A stretch of DNA of 64,000 bases from the NCBI GenBank assembly GCA_015665415.1, contig JADFAE010000002.1, forward strand, positions 62,001 to 126,000. Direction: 5' to 3'. The notes beneath the pieces are model-generated. The model was not told where the DNA came from and made no database searches. It was given only the letters and a program-made list of their open reading frames with translations. The translations under genes and the position numbers were made by a program. Positions 1 to 8,521 of this stretch are shown one piece after another. The number at the start of each line of letters is the position of its first letter. Within the stretch, counting starts at the first letter, position 1. The stretch comes from Roseobacter sp. Lineage in GTDB: Bacteria > Pseudomonadota > Alphaproteobacteria > Rhodobacterales > Rhodobacteraceae.

Positions 1-43
1 CCCGCCTTCATGGAAACGGCTGCGTCCTGATCTTTGCTTTGGC

Positions 44-301
44 TCACACGTTGCCGATATCAAGTGCCAGCGCATGGATGCGCGGCACGATATCGCCGAG
101 CGCCTTGTGTACGGCGCGATGCTGCTGCACCCGGCTCATGCCGGCAAAGGCCTCGGCGCGGATCATCACGTTGAAATGGCTCTCGCCGCTGCCATCATGG
201 CCCGCATGACCGATGTGGCTGTTGCTGTCGTCCACGACCTCTAGGGCCGTGGGCGCAAAAGCCGCTGTCAACCGCTGTTCCATGTCTTCACGAATGCTCA
301 T
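44..301 (-). CDS. BolA family protein
   Basis: This 85-residue protein has the length and pattern of the BolA/IbaG family, a small class II KH-like fold that works with monothiol glutaredoxins in iron-sulfur and redox signalling. The family core is visible near residues 40-80: an F-N-V-M-I strand, a helix with R-V-Q-Q-H-R-A-V, and a final I-H-A-L-A-L strand. A His between residues 25 and 35 could contribute to Fe-S binding, as in other BolA proteins. It is transcribed divergently from the J-domain gene, so the roughly 100-base gap between them holds both promoters. The 43 bases to its left show nothing assignable. The exact BolA subgroup cannot be decided from the sequence alone. Confidence 0.9.
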   Translation of the reverse strand: MSIREDMEQRLTAAFAPTALEVVDDSNSHIGHAGHDGSGESHFNVMIRAEAFAGMSRVQQHRAVHKALGDIVPRIHALALDIGNV

Positions 302-407
302 TTTCCGCTCATCCTCATATTTATTTCTCTGCCCCCCTTCAATCTGACGCCCCTTAGACTAAACTGCTGCCTCCGAGTCGAGTAGATGCGTCGAGAAGGT
401 GCACCCC

Positions 408-1031
408 ATGAGCAAATCAGATCCTTTCGGTTTCGATATGTCCGTCAGTTCTGCCAAGAAGAAAAACCCGCGTGGCCGCCGGGCCGCAAGCGGCGCGTCC
501 GAAACCTCGACGCGCGTTTGCGACAAGGAAGGCTGCGAGGAGGCCGGCAAGTTCCGTGCGCCCAAAGCGCCAGATGTGCTGGATGACTTCTTCTGGTTCT
601 GTCAGGAACACGTCCGCGAATACAACAACCACTGGAATTTCTTCCAGGGCACCACTGAGGCAGAGCTGAACGCCCAGCAATCCAAGGACAAGGTCTGGGA
701 ACGCCAGACCAAGCCCATGGGCGACCCCGAGGCCCGGGCCTGGGCGCGCCTGGGTATTGAGGATCCACATCAGGTTTTGGGCGGCAATGCCACCCAGAAC
801 CCCGGCCGCTCTGCCGCGACTGGCCGCCGTCTACCCGCCACCGAGCGCCGCGCCATCGAGGTGCTCGAGGCCAAGGATGACTGGTCCAAGGCTGATATCC
901 GCAAGGCCTACAAAAAGCTGATCAAGGTTCTGCACCCCGATATGAACGGCGGTGATCGCAGCCAGGAAGAACAGCTGCAAGAGGTGCGTTGGGCCTGGGA
1001 TCAGATCAAGGACAGTCGCAGCTTCAAATAG
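408..1031 (+). CDS. J-domain (DnaJ-like) protein
   Basis: The protein has about 207 residues with a C-terminal J domain (roughly residues 148-205). The diagnostic H-P-D follows a basic helix (K-A-Y-K-K-L-I-K-V-L), so it should stimulate an Hsp70 ATPase. The N-terminal half has a C-x4-C and, about 40 residues later, a C-x2-H pair, which could form a small metal site. It lacks the G/F and zinc-finger regions of true DnaJ, so it is a specialised co-chaperone. I place the start at 408 rather than 399 because GAGAAGG lies at ribosome-binding distance from it. The gene ends before a terminator and just upstream of cobS. Confidence 0.85.
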   Translation: MSKSDPFGFDMSVSSAKKKNPRGRRAASGASETSTRVCDKEGCEEAGKFRAPKAPDVLDDFFWFCQEHVREYNNHWNFFQGTTEAELNAQQSKDKVWERQTKPMGDPEARAWARLGIEDPHQVLGGNATQNPGRSAATGRRLPATERRAIEVLEAKDDWSKADIRKAYKKLIKVLHPDMNGGDRSQEEQLQEVRWAWDQIKDSRSFK

Positions 1032-1062
1032 CGCGGTGTCACCAAATGGAATGCAATTGATG

Positions 1063-1085
1063 GGGCAGCTTCGGCTGCCCTTTTT
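1063..1085 (+). terminator. Rho-independent terminator of the J-domain gene
   Basis: A GGGCAGC/GCTGCCC stem closes on a TTCG tetraloop and is followed at once by five T residues. It lies 32 bases after the stop codon and separates this gene from cobS. Confidence 0.9.
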
Positions 1086-1295
1086 CATGTGATTTGTCTG
1101 GTCACAGAGCAGACCAATTCCGTTCCGATCGCCATACCAATCAGGCCTCTCAGGCCTCCATAGGGCCAGTTGCAGCTCCAACACCACGTAATTTGGTTTG
1201 CTCTGCCTCAGACCTCTTGCCCTTCCCCCAAAGATCGGGCACCAATCCCCGGATTGAGCCCGCAATCGGCGGGAGAGGAACAAGGATCGAGTAAG

Positions 1296-2282
1296 ATGAC
1301 CGACGCCGTGCTGGATATGAATGCGAAACCGACCGACCCCATTTCCGTTCGCGATGTCTTTGGCATCGACACAGACATGACGATCAAGGGCTTTGCTGAA
1401 GGCTCTGACCGGGTGCCGGCCATCGATCCCACCTATAAATTCGACCCCGACACCACCATGGCCATCCTGGCGGGGTTCAGCCACAATCGCCGTGTGATGA
1501 TCCAGGGCTACCACGGCACGGGCAAATCGACCCATATCGAGCAGGTCGCAGCGCGTCTGAACTGGCCCTCCGTGCGGGTGAACCTCGACAGCCACATCTC
1601 CCGGATCGACCTGATCGGCAAAGACGCCATCAAACTGCGCGACGGCAAGCAGGTCACCGAATTCCACGAGGGCATCCTGCCCTGGGCCCTGCGTAACCCG
1701 GTTGCGATTGTCTTTGATGAATATGACGCCGGCCGCGCGGACGTGATGTTTGTGATCCAGCGGGTGCTGGAGCATGACGGCAAGCTGACATTGCTGGACC
1801 AGAACGAGATCATCACCCCGAACCCGTTCTTCCGCCTCTTTGCCACCGCCAACACCGTTGGTCTGGGCGACACCACCGGCCTGTACCATGGCACTCAGCA
1901 GATCAACCAGGCCCAAATGGACCGCTGGTCGCTGGTGGCGACGCTGAACTACCTCAGCCATGACGCAGAGACCGCCATCGTTCTGTCGAAGACCCCGCAT
2001 TACAACACCGCTGAGGGGCGCAAGAGCATCTCCCAGATGGTCACCGTGGCGGATCTGACCCGGACTGCCTTTATGAACGGCGACCTGTCCACCGTGATGT
2101 CCCCGCGGACCGTGATCAACTGGGCGCAAAACGCCGAGATCTTCCGCGATGTGGGCTATGCCTTCCGCCTGTCCTTCCTCAACAAATGCGACGAGCTGGA
2201 GCGCCAGACCGTGGCCGAGTTCTACCAGCGCTGCTTTGACGAAGAGCTGCCCGAAAGCGCCGCGAGTGTTTCGCTCGGCTGA
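1296..2282 (+). CDS. cobS: Cobaltochelatase subunit CobS (AAA+ ATPase)
   Basis: This 328-residue MoxR-type AAA+ ATPase is the ATP-driven motor of the aerobic CobNST cobaltochelatase. That complex inserts cobalt into hydrogenobyrinic acid a,c-diamide during B12 synthesis. Walker A is at residues 71-79 (G-Y-H-G-T-G-K-S-T) and Walker B at about 136-143 (V-A-I-V-F-D-E-Y). An open frame extends upstream to 1170, but the ATG at 1296 has an AGGATCGAG ribosome site and gives the usual N-terminus (M-T-D-A-V-L). cobT follows 166 bases downstream. CobN is not in the window. Confidence 0.95.
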   Translation: MTDAVLDMNAKPTDPISVRDVFGIDTDMTIKGFAEGSDRVPAIDPTYKFDPDTTMAILAGFSHNRRVMIQGYHGTGKSTHIEQVAARLNWPSVRVNLDSHISRIDLIGKDAIKLRDGKQVTEFHEGILPWALRNPVAIVFDEYDAGRADVMFVIQRVLEHDGKLTLLDQNEIITPNPFFRLFATANTVGLGDTTGLYHGTQQINQAQMDRWSLVATLNYLSHDAETAIVLSKTPHYNTAEGRKSISQMVTVADLTRTAFMNGDLSTVMSPRTVINWAQNAEIFRDVGYAFRLSFLNKCDELERQTVAEFYQRCFDEELPESAASVSLG

Positions 2283-2295
2283 TATGTGACGTGCC

Positions 2296-2380
2296 GCCCG
2301 ACTGAAAAGTCGGGCAGCGCCCGTCCCGCCCCCCACGGGGCGGGCGCTTCGCTTCCTCCCCGCCGGGCCGGGCGCTGCCC
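2296..2380. repeat. Overlapping intergenic hairpins between cobS and cobT
   Basis: Two perfect 8-bp hairpins stand in series: 2296-2303/2308-2315 with a GAAA loop, and 2325-2332/2337-2344 with a CCAC loop. A third, 12-bp pairing joins 2312-2323 to 2369-2380 and would break the first hairpin, so the two folds exclude each other. The position between cobS and cobT suggests control of readthrough or mRNA stability. A repeat element is the alternative explanation. Confidence 0.7.
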
Positions 2381-2448
2381 TTTTCGCAGCAGCTCGACTG
2401 GACTTTCCCAAAAAGAGGGGGGATGCTCATCAGGGACTAGGTGCGACC

Positions 2449-4326
2449 ATGAAAAAACAAAACGACAACCCAGCTGATCCGTTCAAAAAGGCCCTGGCCG
2501 AGGCCACCAAGGTCATGGCCGATGATCCGGAGCTGAGCGTTTCCTATACCGTCGACCCCTCTGGTGTGTCCGGTGACAATATGCGCCTGCCGCAGGTCTC
2601 CCGTCGCATGACCCGCGAAGAGGTGTTGCTGGCCCGTGGCACCGCCGATGCGCTGGCCCTGCGTCGCAAGTTTCATGATGACGGCACCCATGCCCGCTAT
2701 GCCCCCCAGGGCGAGATGGCGCGGGATCTCTATGAGGCGATGGAAACCGCCCGCTGCGAGGCCATGGGCGCGCGCCATATGCCGGGCACGGCCTCCAACA
2801 TCGATGTCAAGATCCGTAACGAGTCGATCCGGCGCGGCTATGACCAGATGAAGAGTTCCTCTGAGGCGCCACTGGCGGCCTCTGCCGGGTTCCTGGTGCG
2901 TCATCTGGCCACCGGCCGCCCCCTGCCCGAAGGTGCGTCCAATGTGATGGAGCTGTGGCGCGGGTTCATCGAATCCCAGGCCGGCGGCACCCTGGAGAAC
3001 CTGGACGACAAGATTGCCGATCAGTCCGAGTTTGCCAAATTTGCCCGTCAGATCATCTCGGACCTGGGCTATGGCGACCAGCTGGGCGATGACCCGGATG
3101 AGCTGGACGACAACCAGGACGACGAGGCCGAAGACAACGCTGAGGAACAGCCCGATCCCGATAGCTCGGGCGAGGACGATTCCGAGGATGAGCAGGCCGA
3201 TGCTGACGCAGAACAGGCCCAGGAGCAGCAGCAGGACGAAAGCCAGGCCCAGATCTCCATGGATGAGATGGCCGACGAGGAGCTGGCCGAAGACACCGAG
3301 ATGCCCGATGGCGAGGCCCCGCTGGAGCCGCCTGCGCCGCCAGCCGCATCCGAGGCTGACCCCGACTACAAGATTTTCCTGGAGACCAATGACGAGGAAA
3401 TCGCCGCCGAAGATCTGGCGGAACCGGCTGAGCTGGAACGGCTGCGCGCCTATCTGGACCAGCAGCTGGAACCGCTCAAGGGTGCCGTATCGCGTTTGGC
3501 CAACAAGCTGCAGCGGCGACTGCAGGCGCAGCAGAACCGCTCCTGGGAGTTCGACCTGGAGGAAGGCATCCTGGATGCTGGCCGCCTGGCGCGGGTGATT
3601 GCCAACCCAACCACGCCGCTCTCGTTCAAACGGGAAAAAGACACCGAGTTCCGCGATACCGTGGTGACACTGCTGATCGACAATTCCGGCTCGATGCGGG
3701 GGCGACCCATATCGATCGCGGCCATCTGCGCCGATGTTCTGGCCCGCACCCTGGAGCGCTGCAACGTCAAGGTCGAGATCCTCGGCTTTACCACCCGCGC
3801 CTGGAAGGGCGGCCTGGCACGCGAGGCCTGGCTCAATGACGGGCGTCCGCAAATGCCGGGACGGCTGAACGATCTGCGCCATATCATCTACAAATCTGCC
3901 GACAGCCCCTGGCGTCGCGTGCGCCCCAATCTGGGGTTGATGATGAAAGAGGGCCTGCTGAAGGAAAACATCGACGGCGAGGCGCTGGAGTGGGCGCATC
4001 GCCGCATGGTTGGGCGCCAGGAGGCGCGCAAGATCCTGATGGTGATCTCCGATGGCGCGCCAGTGGACGACAGCACGCTTTCGGTGAACCCGGCCAATTA
4101 CTTGGAAAAACACCTGCGCGATGTGATTGCCATGGTCGAGCGGCGCAAACAGGTTGAGCTGCTGGCGATCGGGATCGGCCATGACGTCACCCGCTATTAT
4201 GACCGCGCGGTGACCATCACCGATGTGGAACAACTGGCCGGTGCCATGACCGAGCAATTGGCCGCCTTGTTTGACAGCGATCCCCGCGCCCGTGCCCGGG
4301 TCATGGGGATCAAGCGCGCAAGCTGA
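2449..4326 (+). CDS. cobT: Cobaltochelatase subunit CobT
   Basis: This is the 625-residue partner of CobS in the aerobic cobaltochelatase. Residues 1-200 form the CobT N-terminal domain. Residues of about 205-300 are very acidic (Asp, Glu and Gln), the linker typical of the family. The C-terminal third is a von Willebrand A domain with the MIDAS sequence D411-N-S-G-S415 and a later D-G-A-P loop. By family knowledge CobS and CobT assemble as stacked AAA+ and MIDAS rings that drive CobN. The ATG at 2449 follows the cobS-cobT hairpin region. The long opposite-strand frame over this gene is a GC shadow. Confidence 0.95.
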   Translation: MKKQNDNPADPFKKALAEATKVMADDPELSVSYTVDPSGVSGDNMRLPQVSRRMTREEVLLARGTADALALRRKFHDDGTHARYAPQGEMARDLYEAMETARCEAMGARHMPGTASNIDVKIRNESIRRGYDQMKSSSEAPLAASAGFLVRHLATGRPLPEGASNVMELWRGFIESQAGGTLENLDDKIADQSEFAKFARQIISDLGYGDQLGDDPDELDDNQDDEAEDNAEEQPDPDSSGEDDSEDEQADADAEQAQEQQQDESQAQISMDEMADEELAEDTEMPDGEAPLEPPAPPAASEADPDYKIFLETNDEEIAAEDLAEPAELERLRAYLDQQLEPLKGAVSRLANKLQRRLQAQQNRSWEFDLEEGILDAGRLARVIANPTTPLSFKREKDTEFRDTVVTLLIDNSGSMRGRPISIAAICADVLARTLERCNVKVEILGFTTRAWKGGLAREAWLNDGRPQMPGRLNDLRHIIYKSADSPWRRVRPNLGLMMKEGLLKENIDGEALEWAHRRMVGRQEARKILMVISDGAPVDDSTLSVNPANYLEKHLRDVIAMVERRKQVELLAIGIGHDVTRYYDRAVTITDVEQLAGAMTEQLAALFDSDPRARARVMGIKRAS

Positions 4327-4806
4327 ATCCGGGCCAAACCCGGTTCCGCACGCTAAGGCTCACAGGTTTACCCCCGCAACGCGGGGGCTCCCGCGCCTTT
4401 GACTTGCATCCTGGATGCAATCAAAAGCCCTGCGCGCTGGCTGCCAGGCCTCGAACTGCACCGTCTCGGCCTCCCCTGCCCCCACCCTAGGGCGCAACCG
4501 CGCCGGGCTCCTCTTAGGGGCCCGGCGCCCGGCCCAAGGGAAACTGTCGCATCTTGGATGCGCCCGTTTCGCGCGGGAGCCCTGCCTTTCTATAAAACCT
4601 TGCCAGAAATTTCCCAGTCACCCCAACTTCTAAGCGGGTCCATGTACAGTTTTGCGCAACCCTATTGCCACTTGGTCAGAGGTTTGAAACACTCACCCAG
4701 CCGCCAAAAGAACATCACAACGGCCCCTTCGACCGCGACATATTTTACCCATCACTGGTTACCCAACAACGGCTGCCCCGGCCGGACTTTCTCTGGAGAT
4801 CCTCGC
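4327..4806. repeat. 480-base gap with several palindromes
   Basis: No gene is supported here. The gap holds CCGGG/CCCGG (4329-4343), a perfect 7-bp hairpin with loop AAC (4371-4387) that probably terminates cobT transcription, GCATCC-T-GGATGC (4406-4418), and GCATC-TTG-GATGC (4549-4561) followed by a CGCGGGAGCCC stretch. The last pair recurs near 60625. The aminopeptidase promoter must lie in the AT-richer part after about 4590. The open frame running through from 4399 has no support as coding sequence. Confidence 0.6.
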
Positions 4807-6597
4807 ATGTACCAAAACTACCAGGTCACCGCACGTCCTGAGCAAGGCCCTCCCCGGCTGGCAGCCCTGCGCGCAGAGCTGGCACAGCGCAACCTCGATG
4901 GCTTTCTGGTGCCCCGCGCCGATGCGCATCAGGGCGAATATGTGGCCCCCCATGATGAACGCCTCTCCTGGCTCACCGGCTTTACCGGCTCTGCCGGATT
5001 CTGCGCCGTCTTGCAGGACAGTGCCGGGGTCTTCATCGACGGCCGCTACCGCACCCAGGTAAAGCGCCAGGTGGCCGCTGAATTCACGCCAGTGCCCTGG
5101 CCAGAGATTCAGCTTGGCGTCTGGCTCAAAGATCAACTGCCCAAGGGCGGCACCATCGGATTTGACCCCTGGCTTCATGCCACAGCGCAGATTTCGGCTT
5201 TGAAGACAGAACTCGACGGCTCCGGCATCACTCTACAGCCCTGCGACAACTTGGTGGATCGGATCTGGTCGGATCAGCCCGCGCCGCCGCTGCAACCGGT
5301 CCGCGCCCATGCGCTGGAATATGCCGGCCTGCCTGCCAAAGACAAGTGCCAGAGCCTGGCTGACGAGCTGCAGCGCGCGGGACACTCCGCCGCGCTGATC
5401 ACCCTGCCCGACAGTATCATGTGGTTGCTCAACATCCGGGGCAGCGACATTGCCCGCAATCCTGTGGCCCATGGATTTGCCATCCTGCACGCGGATGCCC
5501 GGGTTCAGCTGTTTATGGCAGCCGAAAAGCTGCGGCAGCTGGGGGACCACCTGCCGGACAGCCTGCGCATTGAGCCACCGGAGGATTTTCTGGCAACCGT
5601 CGCATCCCTCAACGGATCTGTAGCAGTCGACAGCGCCAGCCTGCCCCACATCGTGGCCGAGGCCCTGGGCGAGCGGCTGGTCGCAGCCGGAGATCCCTGC
5701 GCCCTACCCAAGGCCCGGAAAAACAGCGCCGAAGTGGCTGGCTCTGCCGCAGCGCATCTGCGCGATGGTGCGGCCGTGGTGGAACTGCTGTGCTGGCTGG
5801 ATGCCCAGCCTGCCGGAACCATCACAGAAATCGACGTGGCCAAACATCTGGAGCAGCTGCGCCGCCGCGACCCCGCCCTGCGCGACATCAGTTTCGAGAC
5901 CATTTCCGGCACCGGTGAAAACGGCGCTGTGATGCACTACCGGGTGACCGAAGAAAGCAACAGCCTATTGGAAGAGGGCCATTTGCTGGTCCTCGACAGC
6001 GGCGGGCAATATCTGGATGGCACCACGGACATCACCCGAACCGTCGCCGTGGGCGCTGTGGGGCGGGAAGAACGCGAGGCCTTTACCCGGGTTCTGCAAG
6101 GCATGATTGCCATGTCCCGTCTCCGCTGGCCCAAAGGGCTGGCCGGGCGTGACATCGAGGCCGTGGGGCGGATGCCGCTCTGGCTGGCAGGCCAGGACTT
6201 CAATCACGGGCTGGGCCACGGGGTTGGGGCCTATCTCAGCGTTCACGAAGGCCCGCAGCGTCTGAGCCGGGTCTCAACTGTGGCACTGGAGCCCGGCATG
6301 ATCCTGTCCAATGAGCCCGGCTACTACCGCGAAGGCGCCTTTGGTATCCGGATCGAGAACCTACTGGTGGTGGAACCGGCCCCCCAGTTGGACAGCAGTG
6401 ATCCAGACCGCGAGATGCTGTGTTGGCGTGGATTGACCTATGTGCCAATCGACCGTCGCCTGATCGTCGCAGACATGCTAACAGAGGCAGAGCGGGACTG
6501 GCTCAATCGCTATCACGCTGAAACCGCCGAAAAACTGCGTTCCAACGTCAGCGCTGTCGCACAAATCTGGCTGGATGACGCAACACGGCCAATCTGA
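4807..6597 (+). CDS. M24B Xaa-Pro aminopeptidase (aminopeptidase P)
   Basis: This 596-residue cytosolic metallopeptidase removes an N-terminal residue that precedes proline. The order is two creatinase-like N-terminal domains (about residues 10-310), the pita-bread catalytic domain (about 320-535) and the short C-terminal domain of the long, XPNPEP1-like subfamily. All five metal ligands are present by alignment with the human enzyme: D397, D408, H471, E503 and E517. H467 fits the catalytic His. The frame opens upstream at 4399, but the ATG at 4807 has GGAG at the correct distance and the family N-terminus begins there. Confidence 0.93.
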   Translation: MYQNYQVTARPEQGPPRLAALRAELAQRNLDGFLVPRADAHQGEYVAPHDERLSWLTGFTGSAGFCAVLQDSAGVFIDGRYRTQVKRQVAAEFTPVPWPEIQLGVWLKDQLPKGGTIGFDPWLHATAQISALKTELDGSGITLQPCDNLVDRIWSDQPAPPLQPVRAHALEYAGLPAKDKCQSLADELQRAGHSAALITLPDSIMWLLNIRGSDIARNPVAHGFAILHADARVQLFMAAEKLRQLGDHLPDSLRIEPPEDFLATVASLNGSVAVDSASLPHIVAEALGERLVAAGDPCALPKARKNSAEVAGSAAAHLRDGAAVVELLCWLDAQPAGTITEIDVAKHLEQLRRRDPALRDISFETISGTGENGAVMHYRVTEESNSLLEEGHLLVLDSGGQYLDGTTDITRTVAVGAVGREEREAFTRVLQGMIAMSRLRWPKGLAGRDIEAVGRMPLWLAGQDFNHGLGHGVGAYLSVHEGPQRLSRVSTVALEPGMILSNEPGYYREGAFGIRIENLLVVEPAPQLDSSDPDREMLCWRGLTYVPIDRRLIVADMLTEAERDWLNRYHAETAEKLRSNVSAVAQIWLDDATRPI

Positions 6598-6659
6598 TAT
6601 CAGTCAGATCCATAAACTGGGCATAGTGATATGCCGGACAAAAAATGAGGGGGAATACC

Positions 6660-7001
6660 ATGAGCAGCATTCGAATTCGCAAGGCGGCAGGCACTTGGGT
6701 CGTACGTTCCGGAGGCGCCGTTCTTGGAGAAAGCAGCCGCGCCTTGGAGCTCGACGAGGAGGGCCACGCAGCGGTGATCTATTTCCCTCGCGAGGACATC
6801 GCCATGGCTTTCCTGGATCTCAGCAGTAAAACCACCCATTGCCCCCTAAAAGGCGACGCCACCTATTATTCCATCGTCAATAAATCATCGGTGACCGAAG
6901 ATGCTGTCTGGAGTTACGAGGCCCCGATTGAATCGGCGTCCGAAATACGCAATTACCTCGCCTTCCATCAAAGCGACTCCGTCAAAGTAGAACAGATCTG
7001 A
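6660..7001 (+). CDS. DUF427 domain protein
   Basis: The protein has 113 residues and consists of a single DUF427 domain, a small beta-tent fold. The family signature of a W-V near the start (G-T-W-V-V-R-S) and the later H-C-P-L-K-G-D-A-T-Y-Y-S stretch are both present. The ATG at 6660 follows GAGGGGG and is preferred to the start 15 bases earlier. No biochemical role is established for the family, and its neighbours (a peptidase upstream, then a terminator) give no further clue. Confidence 0.85.
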   Translation: MSSIRIRKAAGTWVVRSGGAVLGESSRALELDEEGHAAVIYFPREDIAMAFLDLSSKTTHCPLKGDATYYSIVNKSSVTEDAVWSYEAPIESASEIRNYLAFHQSDSVKVEQI

Positions 7002-7172
7002 TCCGGTCAGTCTCTGGCCCAACCGGCCCGACCCAACAAACCTGATCCAACCAAGCGGACCAACCCCCGCCCGACCAAACCAGTCTAGCTGAACCAGGCA
7101 ATGGGCCAATAGGAGACCCAGAACAGCCCGCCAAAGCGGGACAGATGGTTTAGGAATTTACCGGCAACACAT

Positions 7173-7204
7173 AGTGGGCCCGCACATTGCGGTGCCCACT
7201 TTCA
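7173..7204 (+). terminator. Terminator downstream of the DUF427 gene
   Basis: AGTGGGC pairs with GCCCACT, extended inside by CCGCA/TGCGG around a short loop, and is followed by TTCATTTT. The 170 bases before it are rich in CCAACC-like repeats and hold no gene. Confidence 0.65.
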
Positions 7205-7235
7205 TTTTGCCCCGCGTTATTGGAAGTGGCACCTG

Positions 7236-7424
7236 CTAAAGGACCGCACGGCACAAATGACGCCGCACATTGTCCATACGCTCTTCAGCGCTAAAGACTT
7301 GGGTCTCCATTGCGCATTGAATCGCATAATCGATCAAAGCTTCCAGGGATGCCTTTTCATTTTCCTGCTTGCCCACACATTGTTTTTGTTCGGCCTCTTT
7401 TGGACCGACTTCAAAAGCACGCAT
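7236..7424 (-). CDS. Small hypothetical protein
   Basis: This is a 62-residue charged protein with no transmembrane segment or domain that I recognise. It has two Cys in the N-terminal half and central region and a helical C-terminal half. It is called because GGAAGGA sits six bases before its ATG and because it is divergent from the LysR gene, a common arrangement. An opposite-strand frame of the same length has no comparable ribosome site. Function is unknown. Confidence 0.45.
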   Translation of the reverse strand: MRAFEVGPKEAEQKQCVGKQENEKASLEALIDYAIQCAMETQVFSAEERMDNVRRHLCRAVL

Positions 7425-7516
7425 ATTCTTCCTTCCGCACTTTAGTAACTACCGCTACTATAGGCAGAGGATTCATCAAACAAACTAGTTAATCAATAGA
7501 AAGAAAAAATTAACCT

Positions 7517-8434
7517 ATGCGGGATGTCGATACATCGCAAATCAGTGGCCGTTTGTTAAAGGTCTTTGTTACCGTTTTTGATGAGATGTCTGTGAGTCGG
7601 GCAGCTGAACGCCTCGACAGCAGCCAGTCCACTGTGAGCCACAGCATCGAGAAATTGCGCAGCATTTTGGGTGATCCCCTGTTCATGCAATCGGGCCGCG
7701 GCATTGTTCCCAGTGCTCGCGCTGAGATATTGGCCCCCAAAGTGCGCCACCTTCTGGCGGAAATGGAAATCCTCGCAGATGGGGGGGACTACGATCCCCA
7801 TCAGGATGAAACTCCGATCAAGATCGCCACCAATGGCTCCACATTGGCCCCGGAACTGGAACAGGTGCGTCGCCATCTGTGGTCCATTGTTCCAAACCGC
7901 AGGCTGATCTTTCGCGAGCTGGGATCACGCGCCAACCTTCAGGATCTTCTTGACAAGGGCACCGCTGATGTTGCCATCACAGCCCGCCCGCTGCGCTACC
8001 CCGACATGCTGTCCAGCCAGCCGTTGTTTAGCGCGGAATCGGTCGTCTTTTACGACCCGGAAATGCGTGATCCCCCTGAAAAAATAGAAGATTATTGCAA
8101 CTCACGTCACGCCAATCTGGACTTTGGAGGCCCGGCAAAAAGCGTGGTAGAGGTCACACTGGACTCGTTTGGGCTATCGCGTGACATAGCCATCAGCGTG
8201 CCCAATGTCTGGTTTCTGGCACAGATCATCAAAGGCACTGAACTGATAGCCACGCTTCCGCAGCTGCTGCAGAAGTCTGCGTTTAAGGAGCTTGCCTCCT
8301 GCCCGCTCCCGATTTCGATCCCTCCGATTGAGTTCGATCTGGTCTGGAACCGGCGCTACGATGTCTCGTCCCGCCAGACCTGGTTGCGCAAAAAACTGGT
8401 CGAGGCCCTGACCCCTTCGAGCCCAGGACCGTAA
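7517..8434 (+). CDS. LysR-family transcriptional regulator
   Basis: The protein has 305 residues with the LysR layout. An N-terminal winged helix-turn-helix contains S-R-A-A-E-R-L-D-S-S-Q-S-T-V-S-H at about residues 27-42. A periplasmic-binding-protein-like effector domain runs from about residue 95. The lead bases are AT-rich and the ribosome site is weak. It probably regulates itself or the small divergent gene at 7236-7424, but no effector can be inferred. It runs convergently towards the ClC gene. Confidence 0.9.
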   Translation: MRDVDTSQISGRLLKVFVTVFDEMSVSRAAERLDSSQSTVSHSIEKLRSILGDPLFMQSGRGIVPSARAEILAPKVRHLLAEMEILADGGDYDPHQDETPIKIATNGSTLAPELEQVRRHLWSIVPNRRLIFRELGSRANLQDLLDKGTADVAITARPLRYPDMLSSQPLFSAESVVFYDPEMRDPPEKIEDYCNSRHANLDFGGPAKSVVEVTLDSFGLSRDIAISVPNVWFLAQIIKGTELIATLPQLLQKSAFKELASCPLPISIPPIEFDLVWNRRYDVSSRQTWLRKKLVEALTPSSPGP

Positions 8435-8521
8435 AAGATCCAAGCCCTGTTGGCTGGCCCCTGTCGCGGCCCTTATTGCCGTTTTTCAGGGCAGGCAGGC
8501 CTATGGCTCTTTGCTTGATCT

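Noticed and set aside
831-2411. 526-codon minus-strand open frame over cobS
   Set aside because: It is antisense to a convincing cobS, shows no recognisable domain, and is explained by high third-position GC. The same applies to the 606-codon frame at 2437-4257 over cobT.
7010-7095. CCAACC/CCGACC-rich stretch after the DUF427 gene
   Set aside because: It looks like a short repeat tract, but unit length and spacing are irregular and no CRISPR-like repeat-spacer structure is present.
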